Positions 19,314 to 27,620 of a DNA stretch of 64,000 bases are shown here, piece by piece. A program made the translations under genes and the position numbers. The notes beneath the pieces were generated by a model. The model did not search any database. It worked only from the letters and a program-made list of their open reading frames with translations, and was not told the DNA's origin. The stretch comes from Bacteroidia bacterium. GTDB lineage: Bacteria > Bacteroidota > Bacteroidia > Flavobacteriales > Flavobacteriaceae. The DNA lies in NCBI GenBank assembly GCA_030429455.1, contig JAUIFC010000002.1, forward strand, positions 1 through 64,000, written 5' to 3'. Each line of letters starts with the position of its first letter. Within the stretch, counting starts at the first letter, position 1.

Positions 19314-22300
19314 ATGATTGATAAGAATAATTTTAAGGCACTTTTAAAACATTTGGATTTTGAGAAAAATGGTCAGGTCTTTAGAAAAGATTTTGAAGAA
19401 CCCGGAGTTTTTTTAAGGGTTGATTTTCTTAGGGAAATTATTGAATATCCCGAATTAGTTGGACTCAAAATTAATGAAAGGCAAACCTGTAACTTTTCTT
19501 CTGGAGAAAATGCAGTTGTTTTTGAATGCGTTTATCAGCTTTTAAACAAAGGCTACAAACCAAAACATATTGAACTTGAACCAAAATGGAAATTAGGACG
19601 TGGGCCAAGTGGTGGTCGGGCTGATATTTTAGTTAAAAATCAAAATGACAAACCTTTACTATTAATAGAGTGTAAAACTTACGGAAAAGAATTTAAGAAA
19701 GCCTGGAAAGACACTCAAGAAGATGGCGGCCAGCTTTTTTCTTATGCTCAACAGATATCTGAAACTGATTTTCTTTGTTTATACGCAAGTGAATTTGATG
19801 AGAAAGAGAATATAATATTAAGAGAACAAAGAATCATTTCTCATAAAGACAACGAAAAAATACTTGAACAAAGTGACGAATTAAAATCTTTTAGAAAAGC
19901 AAGTAACGTAAAAAAACGTTTCGAAGTTTGGAAAGAAACCTATCAACTTGAATATACAGAATCTGGAATTTTTGAAGATAACATAAGAAAATATGAAATT
20001 GGTAAAAGCAATTACACGTTAGATATTGACACTCGACCAGTTAGAAACGAAGATAAAAAAGGTAAATATCATAGATTTAGAACAATTTTACGCCAACACA
20101 ACATTGCTAGAAGAGAAACGGCATTCGAAGTTTTAGTTAATTTATTTTTAGCTAAAATAGTAGATGAAGAAGAAAACAAAACCAACCTAGAATTTTATTG
20201 GAAAGGTGTCGCCTATGATAATTATTACGATTTTATAGACCGATTACAAAAGCTATATCATAATGGAATGCGAAAGTTTTTGAAAGATGAAGTCATGTAT
20301 ATCAGTAACGAACAAATAGACAATGCTTTTTGGACAGTAAAAAACGAAAGAAATGCAACTAAGAAACAAATTCAAAAGTATTTTAGAAATTTAAAATTTT
20401 ACTCAAATAACGCATTCTCACTTCTCAATGTTCATAACGAGAAGTTGTTTAATCGTAACACAAAAGTACTGGTTGAATTAGTCCAGATGTGGCAAGGTTT
20501 AAGACTTATAACCAAAGAACAAAATCAGTTTTTAGGAGATATGTTTGAGTATTTTCTTGACAACTCAATAAAACAATCTGAAGGGCAATTTTTTACACCA
20601 ATGCCAATAACTAAATTTATTATTGGTTCGTTACCTTTAGAAGATAAAATTAAAAATTCAACAGAGCCATTAAAAGCAATTGATTACGCTTGTGGTTCAG
20701 GTCATTTCCTTACGGAATATGCTCATCAAATAAAACCATTAGTCGAGAAATACAAAGAAATAGATGTTAGCAAATACTACGAAAATATAACTGGCATAGA
20801 GAAAGAAGACCGACTTGCAAAAATTGCAAAAGTATCTGCTTATATGTATGGTCAAGACCAGATTAATATCGTAGAAGAAGACGCACTTGCTAATATTTCG
20901 GGTATAAAAAAAGAAACTTACGATGTTCTGGTAGCAAATCCACCATTTGCAGTAGAAGGCTTTTTATTAAATCTTAGTGAAAAGCAAAAACAGCTTTACA
21001 GTTTAATAGAAACCACAGAATTAAATTCTAATACGAGTAACATTCAATGTTTCTTCATTGAAAGAGCCAAACAATTAATGTCGCCTGGCGGTGTTGCTGG
21101 TATAATTGTACCTTCATCAATTCTTTCCAACTCAGACGGTACACATATTGGGACAAGAGAAATTCTTTTAAAATATTTCGATATCATTTCTATTGTAGAA
21201 TTAGGAAGTGGGACTTTTGGTAAAACAGGAACTAACACGGTAATTTTATATTTAAAACGTAAGTCTCAAAAGCCAGAACCTGCTGAACACTACGCTAACC
21301 GTGTGCAAGATTACTTTGAAGGAATTAATGAATATGATAAGAGTACAGCAGTATATCAAGATTTATATCTGGTAAAAAAATATTGTGAACATATAGATGT
21401 ACCATTTGAAGAATACAAAAAGCTATTTGGTATAACAACTTTAAACTTTGATAAACTTGATAATTTATTAAAAACAGAAATATTTGTCGAGTATAAAAAA
21501 GATTTTGACAATTCTACAACAATTAAAAACTACAAAAAGAAGAAGATATTTAAAGATAAAACCAAGGAAGAAAAGGAGTTAGAACTCAACAAACGGTTTA
21601 TAAAATACATCTACCAAATAGAAAAAGACAAGCTTTACTATTACATGCTAGCTTATGAAAACAAGCAAAAGGTTTTAATTGTAAAAAGTCCAAATACGAA
21701 CAAAGAACAAAAGAAGTTTTTAGGTTACGAATGGAGCGGAGCAAAAGGTAGTGAAGGTATTAGATATACTGGTGGTAACACCTTAAATGACATTAAAACA
21801 CCACTTTTTAATCCACTCAATTTAAACGATGAAACCAAAATCAACTTTCTTATAAAACAAAACTTCTTAGGCGAAAAACCTAGTGATTTAAAAGACTTAG
21901 AAAAGTATAAAAATTTAATAACTTATACAGATTGTACGAATCTTTTAGATTTTGGCAGAAAAGATTTTAATAAAGCGTTTTTACTTACACCCAAAAAAAA
22001 AGTTAGTGATTATCAAACTAAATATTCGCTTGTAAAAATTGGAGAAATATATAAAACATCATCTGGCGGCACTCCATTATCAACTAAACAAGAATACTAC
22101 TTAAATGGTAAAATCCCTTGGATTAATAGTGGGGAAGTTAAAATTGGGCCAATAAGTAGCACGAGTAATTTTATAACAAAAGAGGGTTTAGAAAATTCTT
22201 CAGCAAAATTATTCCCTAAAAATACGGTATTAATTGCCATGTATGGTGCTACTGCTGGCCAAGTAGGTTACCTGACTTTTGAAGCATCAACAAATCAAGC

Positions 22301-23147
22301 TATATGTGCGTTATTACCAAATAATAAAGTGAACCATATTTTTACATATGAATACTTAAATACTCAGATAGAAATGTTTTTAAGTATCAGGACAGGTGTT
22401 GCTCGAGCAAATTTATCTCAAGAAAAAATTAAGAACATAAAAATTCCTTTACCTCCAAAAAGCGTACAGGAAGAAATTATAAAAGAATGTGAAGCTATAA
22501 ATAAATCAAACAATCAAGCAAAAGAATTAATCGATAACTTAAAAAAAGAAATTGAAGTTAAAATAAATGCAGTAAAAGGAAGTCAAGAATATTTAAGTAA
22601 CATTATGAATATAACTAGGGGAGCTTCACCCCGACCAATAAGAAAATATTTAACAGAAGATGAGGATGGAATAAATTGGATTAAAATTGGTGACGTATCA
22701 CAAGGTTCTAAATACATTACAAAGACACAAGAAAAAATCACAAAAGAAGGAGCAAGTAAATCTAGATTTGTAAGTAAAGGGGATTTTATTTTATCTAATT
22801 CGATGAGTTATGGTAGGCCATATATTTTAAAAATTGATGGTTGTGTTCATGATGGTTGGTTAATACTTTCTGATATAAATGACAGATTAGATAAGGATTA
22901 TCTATATTATATTCTAGGTAGCAAATTAGTACAACAGCAATTTTCAGATTTGGCCACAGGGACCACTGTAGATAACTTAAATATATCAAGAGTTAAATCT
23001 GTTAAAATCCCAATACCTTTGGTAGCAGAACAAAAAAAATTAATGCTAAATATTAATAAATTAGAAAAAAAGATTAGCGAAGCCAACAAAATTATAGAAA
23101 GTACAAAAGGAAAAAAACAAGCGATTTTAGACAAGTATTTGAAATGA
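19314..23147 (+). CDS. Single-chain restriction-methylation-specificity protein (type IIG-like)
   Basis: A 1277-aa protein combining all functions of a restriction system. Residues about 90-125 hold a PD-(D/E)XK nuclease site, GRADILV...LLIECKTYG (D104, E119, K121), as in HsdR N-termini. The central part is a gamma-class N6-adenine methyltransferase with motif I DYACGSGHFL (D457) and motif IV NPPF (542-545), followed by the PSSILSNSDGTH segment typical of HsdM. The C-terminus has two HsdS-like target-recognition domains, from about 904 (GGTPLSTKQEYY, IPWINSGEVK) and from about 1095 (RGASPRPIRKYL, INWIKIGDVSQG), each followed by a coiled helix. It should methylate and cut at a bipartite site. 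No separate R, M or S gene is nearby. Confidence 0.9.
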   Translation: MIDKNNFKALLKHLDFEKNGQVFRKDFEEPGVFLRVDFLREIIEYPELVGLKINERQTCNFSSGENAVVFECVYQLLNKGYKPKHIELEPKWKLGRGPSGGRADILVKNQNDKPLLLIECKTYGKEFKKAWKDTQEDGGQLFSYAQQISETDFLCLYASEFDEKENIILREQRIISHKDNEKILEQSDELKSFRKASNVKKRFEVWKETYQLEYTESGIFEDNIRKYEIGKSNYTLDIDTRPVRNEDKKGKYHRFRTILRQHNIARRETAFEVLVNLFLAKIVDEEENKTNLEFYWKGVAYDNYYDFIDRLQKLYHNGMRKFLKDEVMYISNEQIDNAFWTVKNERNATKKQIQKYFRNLKFYSNNAFSLLNVHNEKLFNRNTKVLVELVQMWQGLRLITKEQNQFLGDMFEYFLDNSIKQSEGQFFTPMPITKFIIGSLPLEDKIKNSTEPLKAIDYACGSGHFLTEYAHQIKPLVEKYKEIDVSKYYENITGIEKEDRLAKIAKVSAYMYGQDQINIVEEDALANISGIKKETYDVLVANPPFAVEGFLLNLSEKQKQLYSLIETTELNSNTSNIQCFFIERAKQLMSPGGVAGIIVPSSILSNSDGTHIGTREILLKYFDIISIVELGSGTFGKTGTNTVILYLKRKSQKPEPAEHYANRVQDYFEGINEYDKSTAVYQDLYLVKKYCEHIDVPFEEYKKLFGITTLNFDKLDNLLKTEIFVEYKKDFDNSTTIKNYKKKKIFKDKTKEEKELELNKRFIKYIYQIEKDKLYYYMLAYENKQKVLIVKSPNTNKEQKKFLGYEWSGAKGSEGIRYTGGNTLNDIKTPLFNPLNLNDETKINFLIKQNFLGEKPSDLKDLEKYKNLITYTDCTNLLDFGRKDFNKAFLLTPKKKVSDYQTKYSLVKIGEIYKTSSGGTPLSTKQEYYLNGKIPWINSGEVKIGPISSTSNFITKEGLENSSAKLFPKNTVLIAMYGATAGQVGYLTFEASTNQAICALLPNNKVNHIFTYEYLNTQIEMFLSIRTGVARANLSQEKIKNIKIPLPPKSVQEEIIKECEAINKSNNQAKELIDNLKKEIEVKINAVKGSQEYLSNIMNITRGASPRPIRKYLTEDEDGINWIKIGDVSQGSKYITKTQEKITKEGASKSRFVSKGDFILSNSMSYGRPYILKIDGCVHDGWLILSDINDRLDKDYLYYILGSKLVQQQFSDLATGTTVDNLNISRVKSVKIPIPLVAEQKKLMLNINKLEKKISEANKIIESTKGKKQAILDKYLK

Positions 23148-23218
23148 TAATCATAAAATAAGCATTAAATAATCTGTCTAATCTATTTGAAATGGCATTT
23201 TAAATAAACTCAACAACT

Positions 23219-24019
23219 ATGAGTAAGTCTTATTTTATCAAACCACATAAAGCCTTTGATCCTCAAAAGTTACTTAAAAATGTGACCAAATGGCATGGGG
23301 TTAAATTTCAGAACCCTAATTGTGATGAATGGCTTTTTTGGGTTGAGAATGAATCGACCAGAGGTGTAGAAGTTACTTATGATGATCCCTATATAGAAAT
23401 TTGTGTATTCATTTTGTCTAACCATATTGATTATCAATTAGTCAACTGGATAGGTCAAGCCATTGCAGAAGAATTTGGTGGTGTTTGCGAAAATGAAGAC
23501 GAAAACATAAACCTAAAAGAAATAATAAACTTGACTTCAACTCAGGAAAGATTTAAAAATGATTTTAAGGTCGTTAGCTCTCTGGCAAAACGTAAAGATA
23601 CCATAACCATTTATGGACCTCATCGTCCTGTTTATATTGGGTATAATTTTATTTCTCGTTTAGAAACTATGGATGATGCAGCTGTGCAACTGGACCTCTG
23701 GATTAGGCACCTACAATACAAATTGCCACTTACTTCCGGTAGTTATATTGAAATAAAACATCCCGATGAACCAAAATACGTAAAAACATTACAATTGAAT
23801 GATTATCAAATTATAGGAAAATTTGACTATTTGGCTATAGAAACAGGTTCGGATGATGTCTGTATCATCACTAATGACGATTTAAATACCATTTTACCAG
23901 ATACATGGACCTTAATCGATGAATATACTATAGAAGCACAGCCTTTAAATCAAAAAGCACAATTAGACTTACTTCATCGCGCCTTACCAATGAACAGAAT
24001 AGACGAGTTAAATGATTGA
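23219..24019 (+). CDS. Hypothetical protein next to R-M-S gene
   Basis: A 266-aa soluble protein with no recognised domain. It has two apparent halves: residues 1-95 with alternating aromatic strands (DEWLFWVENES, YIEICVFILSNH) and residues 110-266 with TITIYGPHRPVYIGYNF and a central tryptophan-rich helix. It starts 71 bases after the R-M-S gene on the same strand, so co-transcription is possible. A link to restriction is inferred only from position. Confidence 0.6.
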   Translation: MSKSYFIKPHKAFDPQKLLKNVTKWHGVKFQNPNCDEWLFWVENESTRGVEVTYDDPYIEICVFILSNHIDYQLVNWIGQAIAEEFGGVCENEDENINLKEIINLTSTQERFKNDFKVVSSLAKRKDTITIYGPHRPVYIGYNFISRLETMDDAAVQLDLWIRHLQYKLPLTSGSYIEIKHPDEPKYVKTLQLNDYQIIGKFDYLAIETGSDDVCIITNDDLNTILPDTWTLIDEYTIEAQPLNQKAQLDLLHRALPMNRIDELND

Positions 24020-24117
24020 TTTAACTTTAAATATAACTCTTCAATTTTCCTAAAGAAATTTAGCATGGTATTATCTTTTATTGTGGAAGTTATAACTGAG
24101 AATTTAGAAATGTCAAA

Positions 24118-24147
24118 ACCCCTCATGAAATTGCTTTCAAAAGGGGT
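24118..24147. terminator. Hairpin between convergent genes
   Basis: ACCCCT (24118-24123) pairs with AGGGGT (24142-24147), and TGAAA with TTTCA inside, separated by a 2x2 internal loop. T tracts are weak on both sides, but its position between two convergent genes favours a terminator. Confidence 0.55.
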
Positions 24148-24171
24148 ATAAAACCTAAACCAAAATTATGA

Positions 24172-25440
24172 TCAACTTCGGTTTCTGCTGCTTCGAGTGG
24201 AGTTGCTGTTACTTCTGTTAGATTTGCTTGAAGTCGCTTTACTTCTGCTTGATCTTGAACGGTTTTGAGATGCCGATGTTTTTCTATTGGAACTTCTATT
24301 GCTACTTAGTTTGGAGCTATTCTTAGATCTTCTTGATACAGTTTCACTTTTTCTCGAGGAATTTGAAGGTCTAGTTGAAAGGCTTCTTCTATTATCTCTC
24401 GAAGTAGATGTGGCATTACTCTGTCTCGTTTGATTTCTGGAATTACCAAATGTACGTTCAGTAGTATTTCTCGAATTATTTCTGCTATTGTTTGTTACAG
24501 ACGCTCTGTTTGTCCTAGAATTATTTCTCTCAAAACGCGTCGATTGTCTATTTGGCTCTGAATTTCTTCGGTTTATACTTGAAGCTTCTCTGTGTGCTCT
24601 TGAAGTGCTTCTTGTTGTTGCCGTATTTTGGTGAACGCGATTTGTATCTGTATATGCCACTCTAGATGTTCTTGTTCTGTTTATTTCAGAATTTCGTCTG
24701 GTTACGTTCGAGCGTATCTCCCTTTCACTTCTGTTTCTTGGAGCTTGTGCATACCTTCTATTACTTCTTACATTGGCATTACTTCGATAGTTAAAGTTTC
24801 TCCTATCTTGAATAAAGTGTCTTGTATTGTTAATGTAAGGCCTGTAGAATATATGTCTTACAGGAGTGTAAAATTGTCTATAAGCAAATGGACTTATTAC
24901 ACAAAACTGTGCGGGTGGTATAGCGTAAAATCTGTGCCAAGGTCTCCAAACATATCTTCGGTTAAAGGCATTTATAAATCCTCTTTGTCTCCAGAATATG
25001 TTGTTTCTATAATAAATATTCAATCCACCGATTCTATTGACAAATCCAAAGTTGCTATAAAATATTGGGATGTTACCTATTTGATTTACACGTCCAAAGT
25101 AATCGTAAAATATCGGCGTGTTTTCTATTTGAATGATCGCTCCAAAACTATCGTATTGCACATAAGGATTGTAATTGAATCCAGTATTGAAACTGAAATT
25201 AAAATTCCCATTACCAAAACCTACATTTAGGTTCGGCCCATAGTTTGGAATAAAGAAATCAAATTGTCCGTCCTGAAATACTGAAAACTCTATGCCGTTT
25301 TCCATAAAAATAAAAGACTGCCCTTGATTAAAGTTCCAGTAATAGTTTGAAGAATTTTCAAACTCTGAATTTGAATGGTTTGCCCATGCAGCTGTACTGA
25401 AAAAAACAAACCCTGCTAAAAAATAAAAAAATCGTTTCAT
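24172..25440 (-). CDS. Secreted Ser/Arg/Asn-rich low-complexity protein
   Basis: A 422-aa protein with a signal peptide (MKRFFYFLAGFVFFSTAAWA). Residues about 25-140 are rich in Asn, Phe, Tyr and Gly, with two related units (TPIFYDYFGRVNQIG and IPIFYSNFGFVNRIG) that suggest repeated beta hairpins. Residues 140-200 are aromatic and basic. From about 215 to the end it is almost only Ser, Arg, Asn and Thr, strongly basic and presumably disordered. The function is unknown; binding to nucleic acid, acidic polysaccharide or the cell wall is conceivable. It reads leftward and alone, facing a DUF3667 gene across a 170-base divergent gap. Confidence 0.75.
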   Translation of the reverse strand: MKRFFYFLAGFVFFSTAAWANHSNSEFENSSNYYWNFNQGQSFIFMENGIEFSVFQDGQFDFFIPNYGPNLNVGFGNGNFNFSFNTGFNYNPYVQYDSFGAIIQIENTPIFYDYFGRVNQIGNIPIFYSNFGFVNRIGGLNIYYRNNIFWRQRGFINAFNRRYVWRPWHRFYAIPPAQFCVISPFAYRQFYTPVRHIFYRPYINNTRHFIQDRRNFNYRSNANVRSNRRYAQAPRNRSEREIRSNVTRRNSEINRTRTSRVAYTDTNRVHQNTATTRSTSRAHREASSINRRNSEPNRQSTRFERNNSRTNRASVTNNSRNNSRNTTERTFGNSRNQTRQSNATSTSRDNRRSLSTRPSNSSRKSETVSRRSKNSSKLSSNRSSNRKTSASQNRSRSSRSKATSSKSNRSNSNSTRSSRNRS

Positions 25441-25599
25441 GACTAAAGGGTTTTATATGTTATACCATTCATTAAACAAAGGGCGTGCCATGTTTTGTAA
25501 TATGTTGATAGATAAATATTTGTATTTTAAACTTAGGTTGAATGATAATTTTTAACTTTAAAAAAATTAACAACAACTCTATTATTTCTTAAATATTTT

Positions 25600-25607
25600 T
25601 ACATTTG
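25600..25607 (+). promoter_or_regulatory. Putative -7 box very close to the ATG
   Basis: TACATTTG matches TAnnTTTG and ends four bases before the ATG at 25612, which would give a leaderless or nearly leaderless mRNA. Confidence 0.45.
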
Positions 25608-25611
25608 ATTT

Positions 25612-26685
25612 ATGGACGAAAATCCAATCATCTGCAAAAACTGTGGGCATCATAATCCAGAAGATGCTAAATTTTGCATGGATTGTGGTCAAAAGATTGG
25701 AGACGATTTGACTTTTGGTCTTCTGTTTTACAATACCATAGGCAATTATTTTTCGTTCGATGCTCGATTTTTTCGAAGTGTAATTCCCTTATTATTCAAA
25801 CCAGGTTATATAGCTTCAGAATTTGTAAAAGGTAGAAGATTACGTTACCTGCATCCCGGACAGATGTATCTGTTTGTTACTGTTATTTTCTTTTTTGTCT
25901 TTAGTTATTACGTCAGAGACACCAGAAAAGTGATTGAAGACAACACCAAAAATGTGTTTGAAGAAATTGATAACGATATTAAGCGCTTGGATACCATTGT
26001 ACAAATAGATCCAAAGCTTTTGGATACAATACAAGTGCAAAGTTTTGATGATATCAATAGAATTGCCAAAGATATCGAAGCCAATAAGTATAAGACGAAG
26101 GACAGTTTAAACAACACAAAAGGCAATGTCGATTGGGTAAATTTTGATTTCGACCGCAATGCTGTAGATTCCTTAATAGCTGTCAATGCTTCGGAATACA
26201 AAATCTATAAGGCCATGGGCATGGACGATGATGCTGGTTATTTTACAAAACGATTTTATAGCCAGAGTTTAAAACTTTATAGAACCACAGGTTTCGGACA
26301 GATATTTCAATATTTTATAGACAGCATTCCCTTGGCGATGTTTGTTTTAATGCCACTATTTGCTTTTATTTTAAAGGTATTTTATTTTCGAAGTGGCAAC
26401 TATTCGCATCATTTGGTATTCAGTTTTTATTTCTTCTGTTTTTTGTTTACAGTTTTTAGCATTGTTTTGACCGCTAATAGGATAGATGAAAATATTCCAG
26501 CTTGGATAAGTATTGTGATTATTTTATCAACATTCTTCTATCTATGGCGTGCCATTGTACGGTTTTATCAGAAACATTGGTTTTGGAGTTTTATTAAAAC
26601 AGGCATTATTAGTGGAATCTATTTATTTTTCGTTATACCATTAGCTTTTGTAATCATGCTTTTGGTTGCTTTTTTATTTTATTAA
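25612..26685 (+). CDS. DUF3667 zinc-ribbon membrane protein
   Basis: A 357-aa protein that begins with a zinc ribbon (C8, C11, C22, C25: CKNCGHHNPEDAKFCMDCG), followed by the DUF3667 hallmark GYIASEFVKGRRLRYLHPGQ and a transmembrane helix (MYLFVTVIFFFVFSYYV). A charged extracytoplasmic segment follows (about 105-235), then four to five C-terminal helices. The family is common in Bacteroidota and its function is unknown; the ribbon plus membrane layout suggests a sensor or assembly factor. It lies 87 bases upstream of an AIM24-family gene with its own possible promoter. Confidence 0.85.
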   Translation: MDENPIICKNCGHHNPEDAKFCMDCGQKIGDDLTFGLLFYNTIGNYFSFDARFFRSVIPLLFKPGYIASEFVKGRRLRYLHPGQMYLFVTVIFFFVFSYYVRDTRKVIEDNTKNVFEEIDNDIKRLDTIVQIDPKLLDTIQVQSFDDINRIAKDIEANKYKTKDSLNNTKGNVDWVNFDFDRNAVDSLIAVNASEYKIYKAMGMDDDAGYFTKRFYSQSLKLYRTTGFGQIFQYFIDSIPLAMFVLMPLFAFILKVFYFRSGNYSHHLVFSFYFFCFLFTVFSIVLTANRIDENIPAWISIVIILSTFFYLWRAIVRFYQKHWFWSFIKTGIISGIYLFFVIPLAFVIMLLVAFLFY

Positions 26686-26747
26686 AAGGCATTTAATCAT
26701 AATTGATATGCTGAGCTTCACAGGGTTTCTAGATAAAAAAAATCACG

Positions 26748-26755
26748 TAAATTTG
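26748..26755 (+). promoter_or_regulatory. Putative -7 box for AIM24 gene
   Basis: TAAATTTG matches TAnnTTTG, 17 bases before the ATG at 26773; TTTC sits near the -33 position. Confidence 0.45.
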
Positions 26756-26772
26756 ACATAAAACTTAAACAT

Positions 26773-27567
26773 ATGAATGCACACGAAATAGATTATGAAA
26801 TTCACGGCGAAGAAATGCAATTTGTTGAAATTGAATTAGATCCTCAAGAAGCAGTTATTGCCGAATCCGGAAGTTTTATGATGATGGACGATGGGATAAA
26901 GATGGAAACTATTTTCGGAGATGGCTCACAAAAGAACCAAGGTTTTTTTGGTAAAATTTTAGGTGCAGGAAAACGAATACTTACAGGCGAAAGTATGTTT
27001 ATGACGGCTTTTTACAACAATTTGACTGGAAAACGAAAAGTGTCTTTTGCATCGCCTTATCCAGGTAAAATTATTCCGATAGATTTATCTGAGGCTGGCG
27101 GTAAATTTATTTGTCAAAAAGATGCTTTCTTATGTGCGGCAAAAGGCGTGAGCATTGGTATCGAGTTTTCCAAACGCTTAGGTAGAGGTTTGTTTGGTGG
27201 CGAAGGCTTTATCATGCAAAAACTAGAAGGCGATGGGATGGCTTTTATTCATGCAGGTGGAAATATGTACGAACGAACTTTAGAAGTTGGAGAAATTTTA
27301 AGAGTGGACACCGGCTGTATCGTTGGATTTACCCAAAACGTTGATTATGATATCGAATTTGTAGGCGGAATTAAAAATTCAATTTTTGGAGGCGAAGGTT
27401 TGTTTTTTGCCAAACTTCAAGGGCCAGGTAAAGTCTATATCCAATCCTTACCATTCAGTAGATTGGCAGATAGAGTAATAGCATCGGCACCACAAGCTGG
27501 CGGAAGGGATAAAGGCGAAGGCAGTATTCTTGGAGGAATTGGCAATCTTCTCGACGGAGATAACTAG
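26773..27567 (+). CDS. AIM24/TIGR00266 family protein
   Basis: A 264-aa protein with the glycine-rich double beta-barrel pattern of the AIM24 family: [45 protein letters not shown] and [19 protein letters not shown]. No signal peptide or membrane span is seen, so it is probably cytosolic. Bacterial members have no settled function. It ends 53 bases before the large outer-membrane gene on the same strand. Confidence 0.9.
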   Translation: MNAHEIDYEIHGEEMQFVEIELDPQEAVIAESGSFMMMDDGIKMETIFGDGSQKNQGFFGKILGAGKRILTGESMFMTAFYNNLTGKRKVSFASPYPGKIIPIDLSEAGGKFICQKDAFLCAAKGVSIGIEFSKRLGRGLFGGEGFIMQKLEGDGMAFIHAGGNMYERTLEVGEILRVDTGCIVGFTQNVDYDIEFVGGIKNSIFGGEGLFFAKLQGPGKVYIQSLPFSRLADRVIASAPQAGGRDKGEGSILGGIGNLLDGDN

Positions 27568-27620
27568 TTTTATTATCCGTTCAGTACATAATATTCCTTA
27601 TTTGCAGTAGTTTTACCACT

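Noticed and set aside
19314-23147. BREX-type PglX methylase
   Set aside because: PglX lacks the N-terminal PD-(D/E)XK site and the paired HsdS domains seen here, and no other BREX gene is present.
23219-24019. Separate subunit of the restriction system
   Set aside because: No methylase, nuclease or TRD motif is visible; only position links it to the R-M-S gene.
24628-25230. 200-codon open frame opposite the Ser/Arg-rich gene
   Set aside because: Serine/isoleucine-rich reading produced by the low-complexity opposite strand; no start context or domain, while the minus-strand frame has a clean signal peptide.
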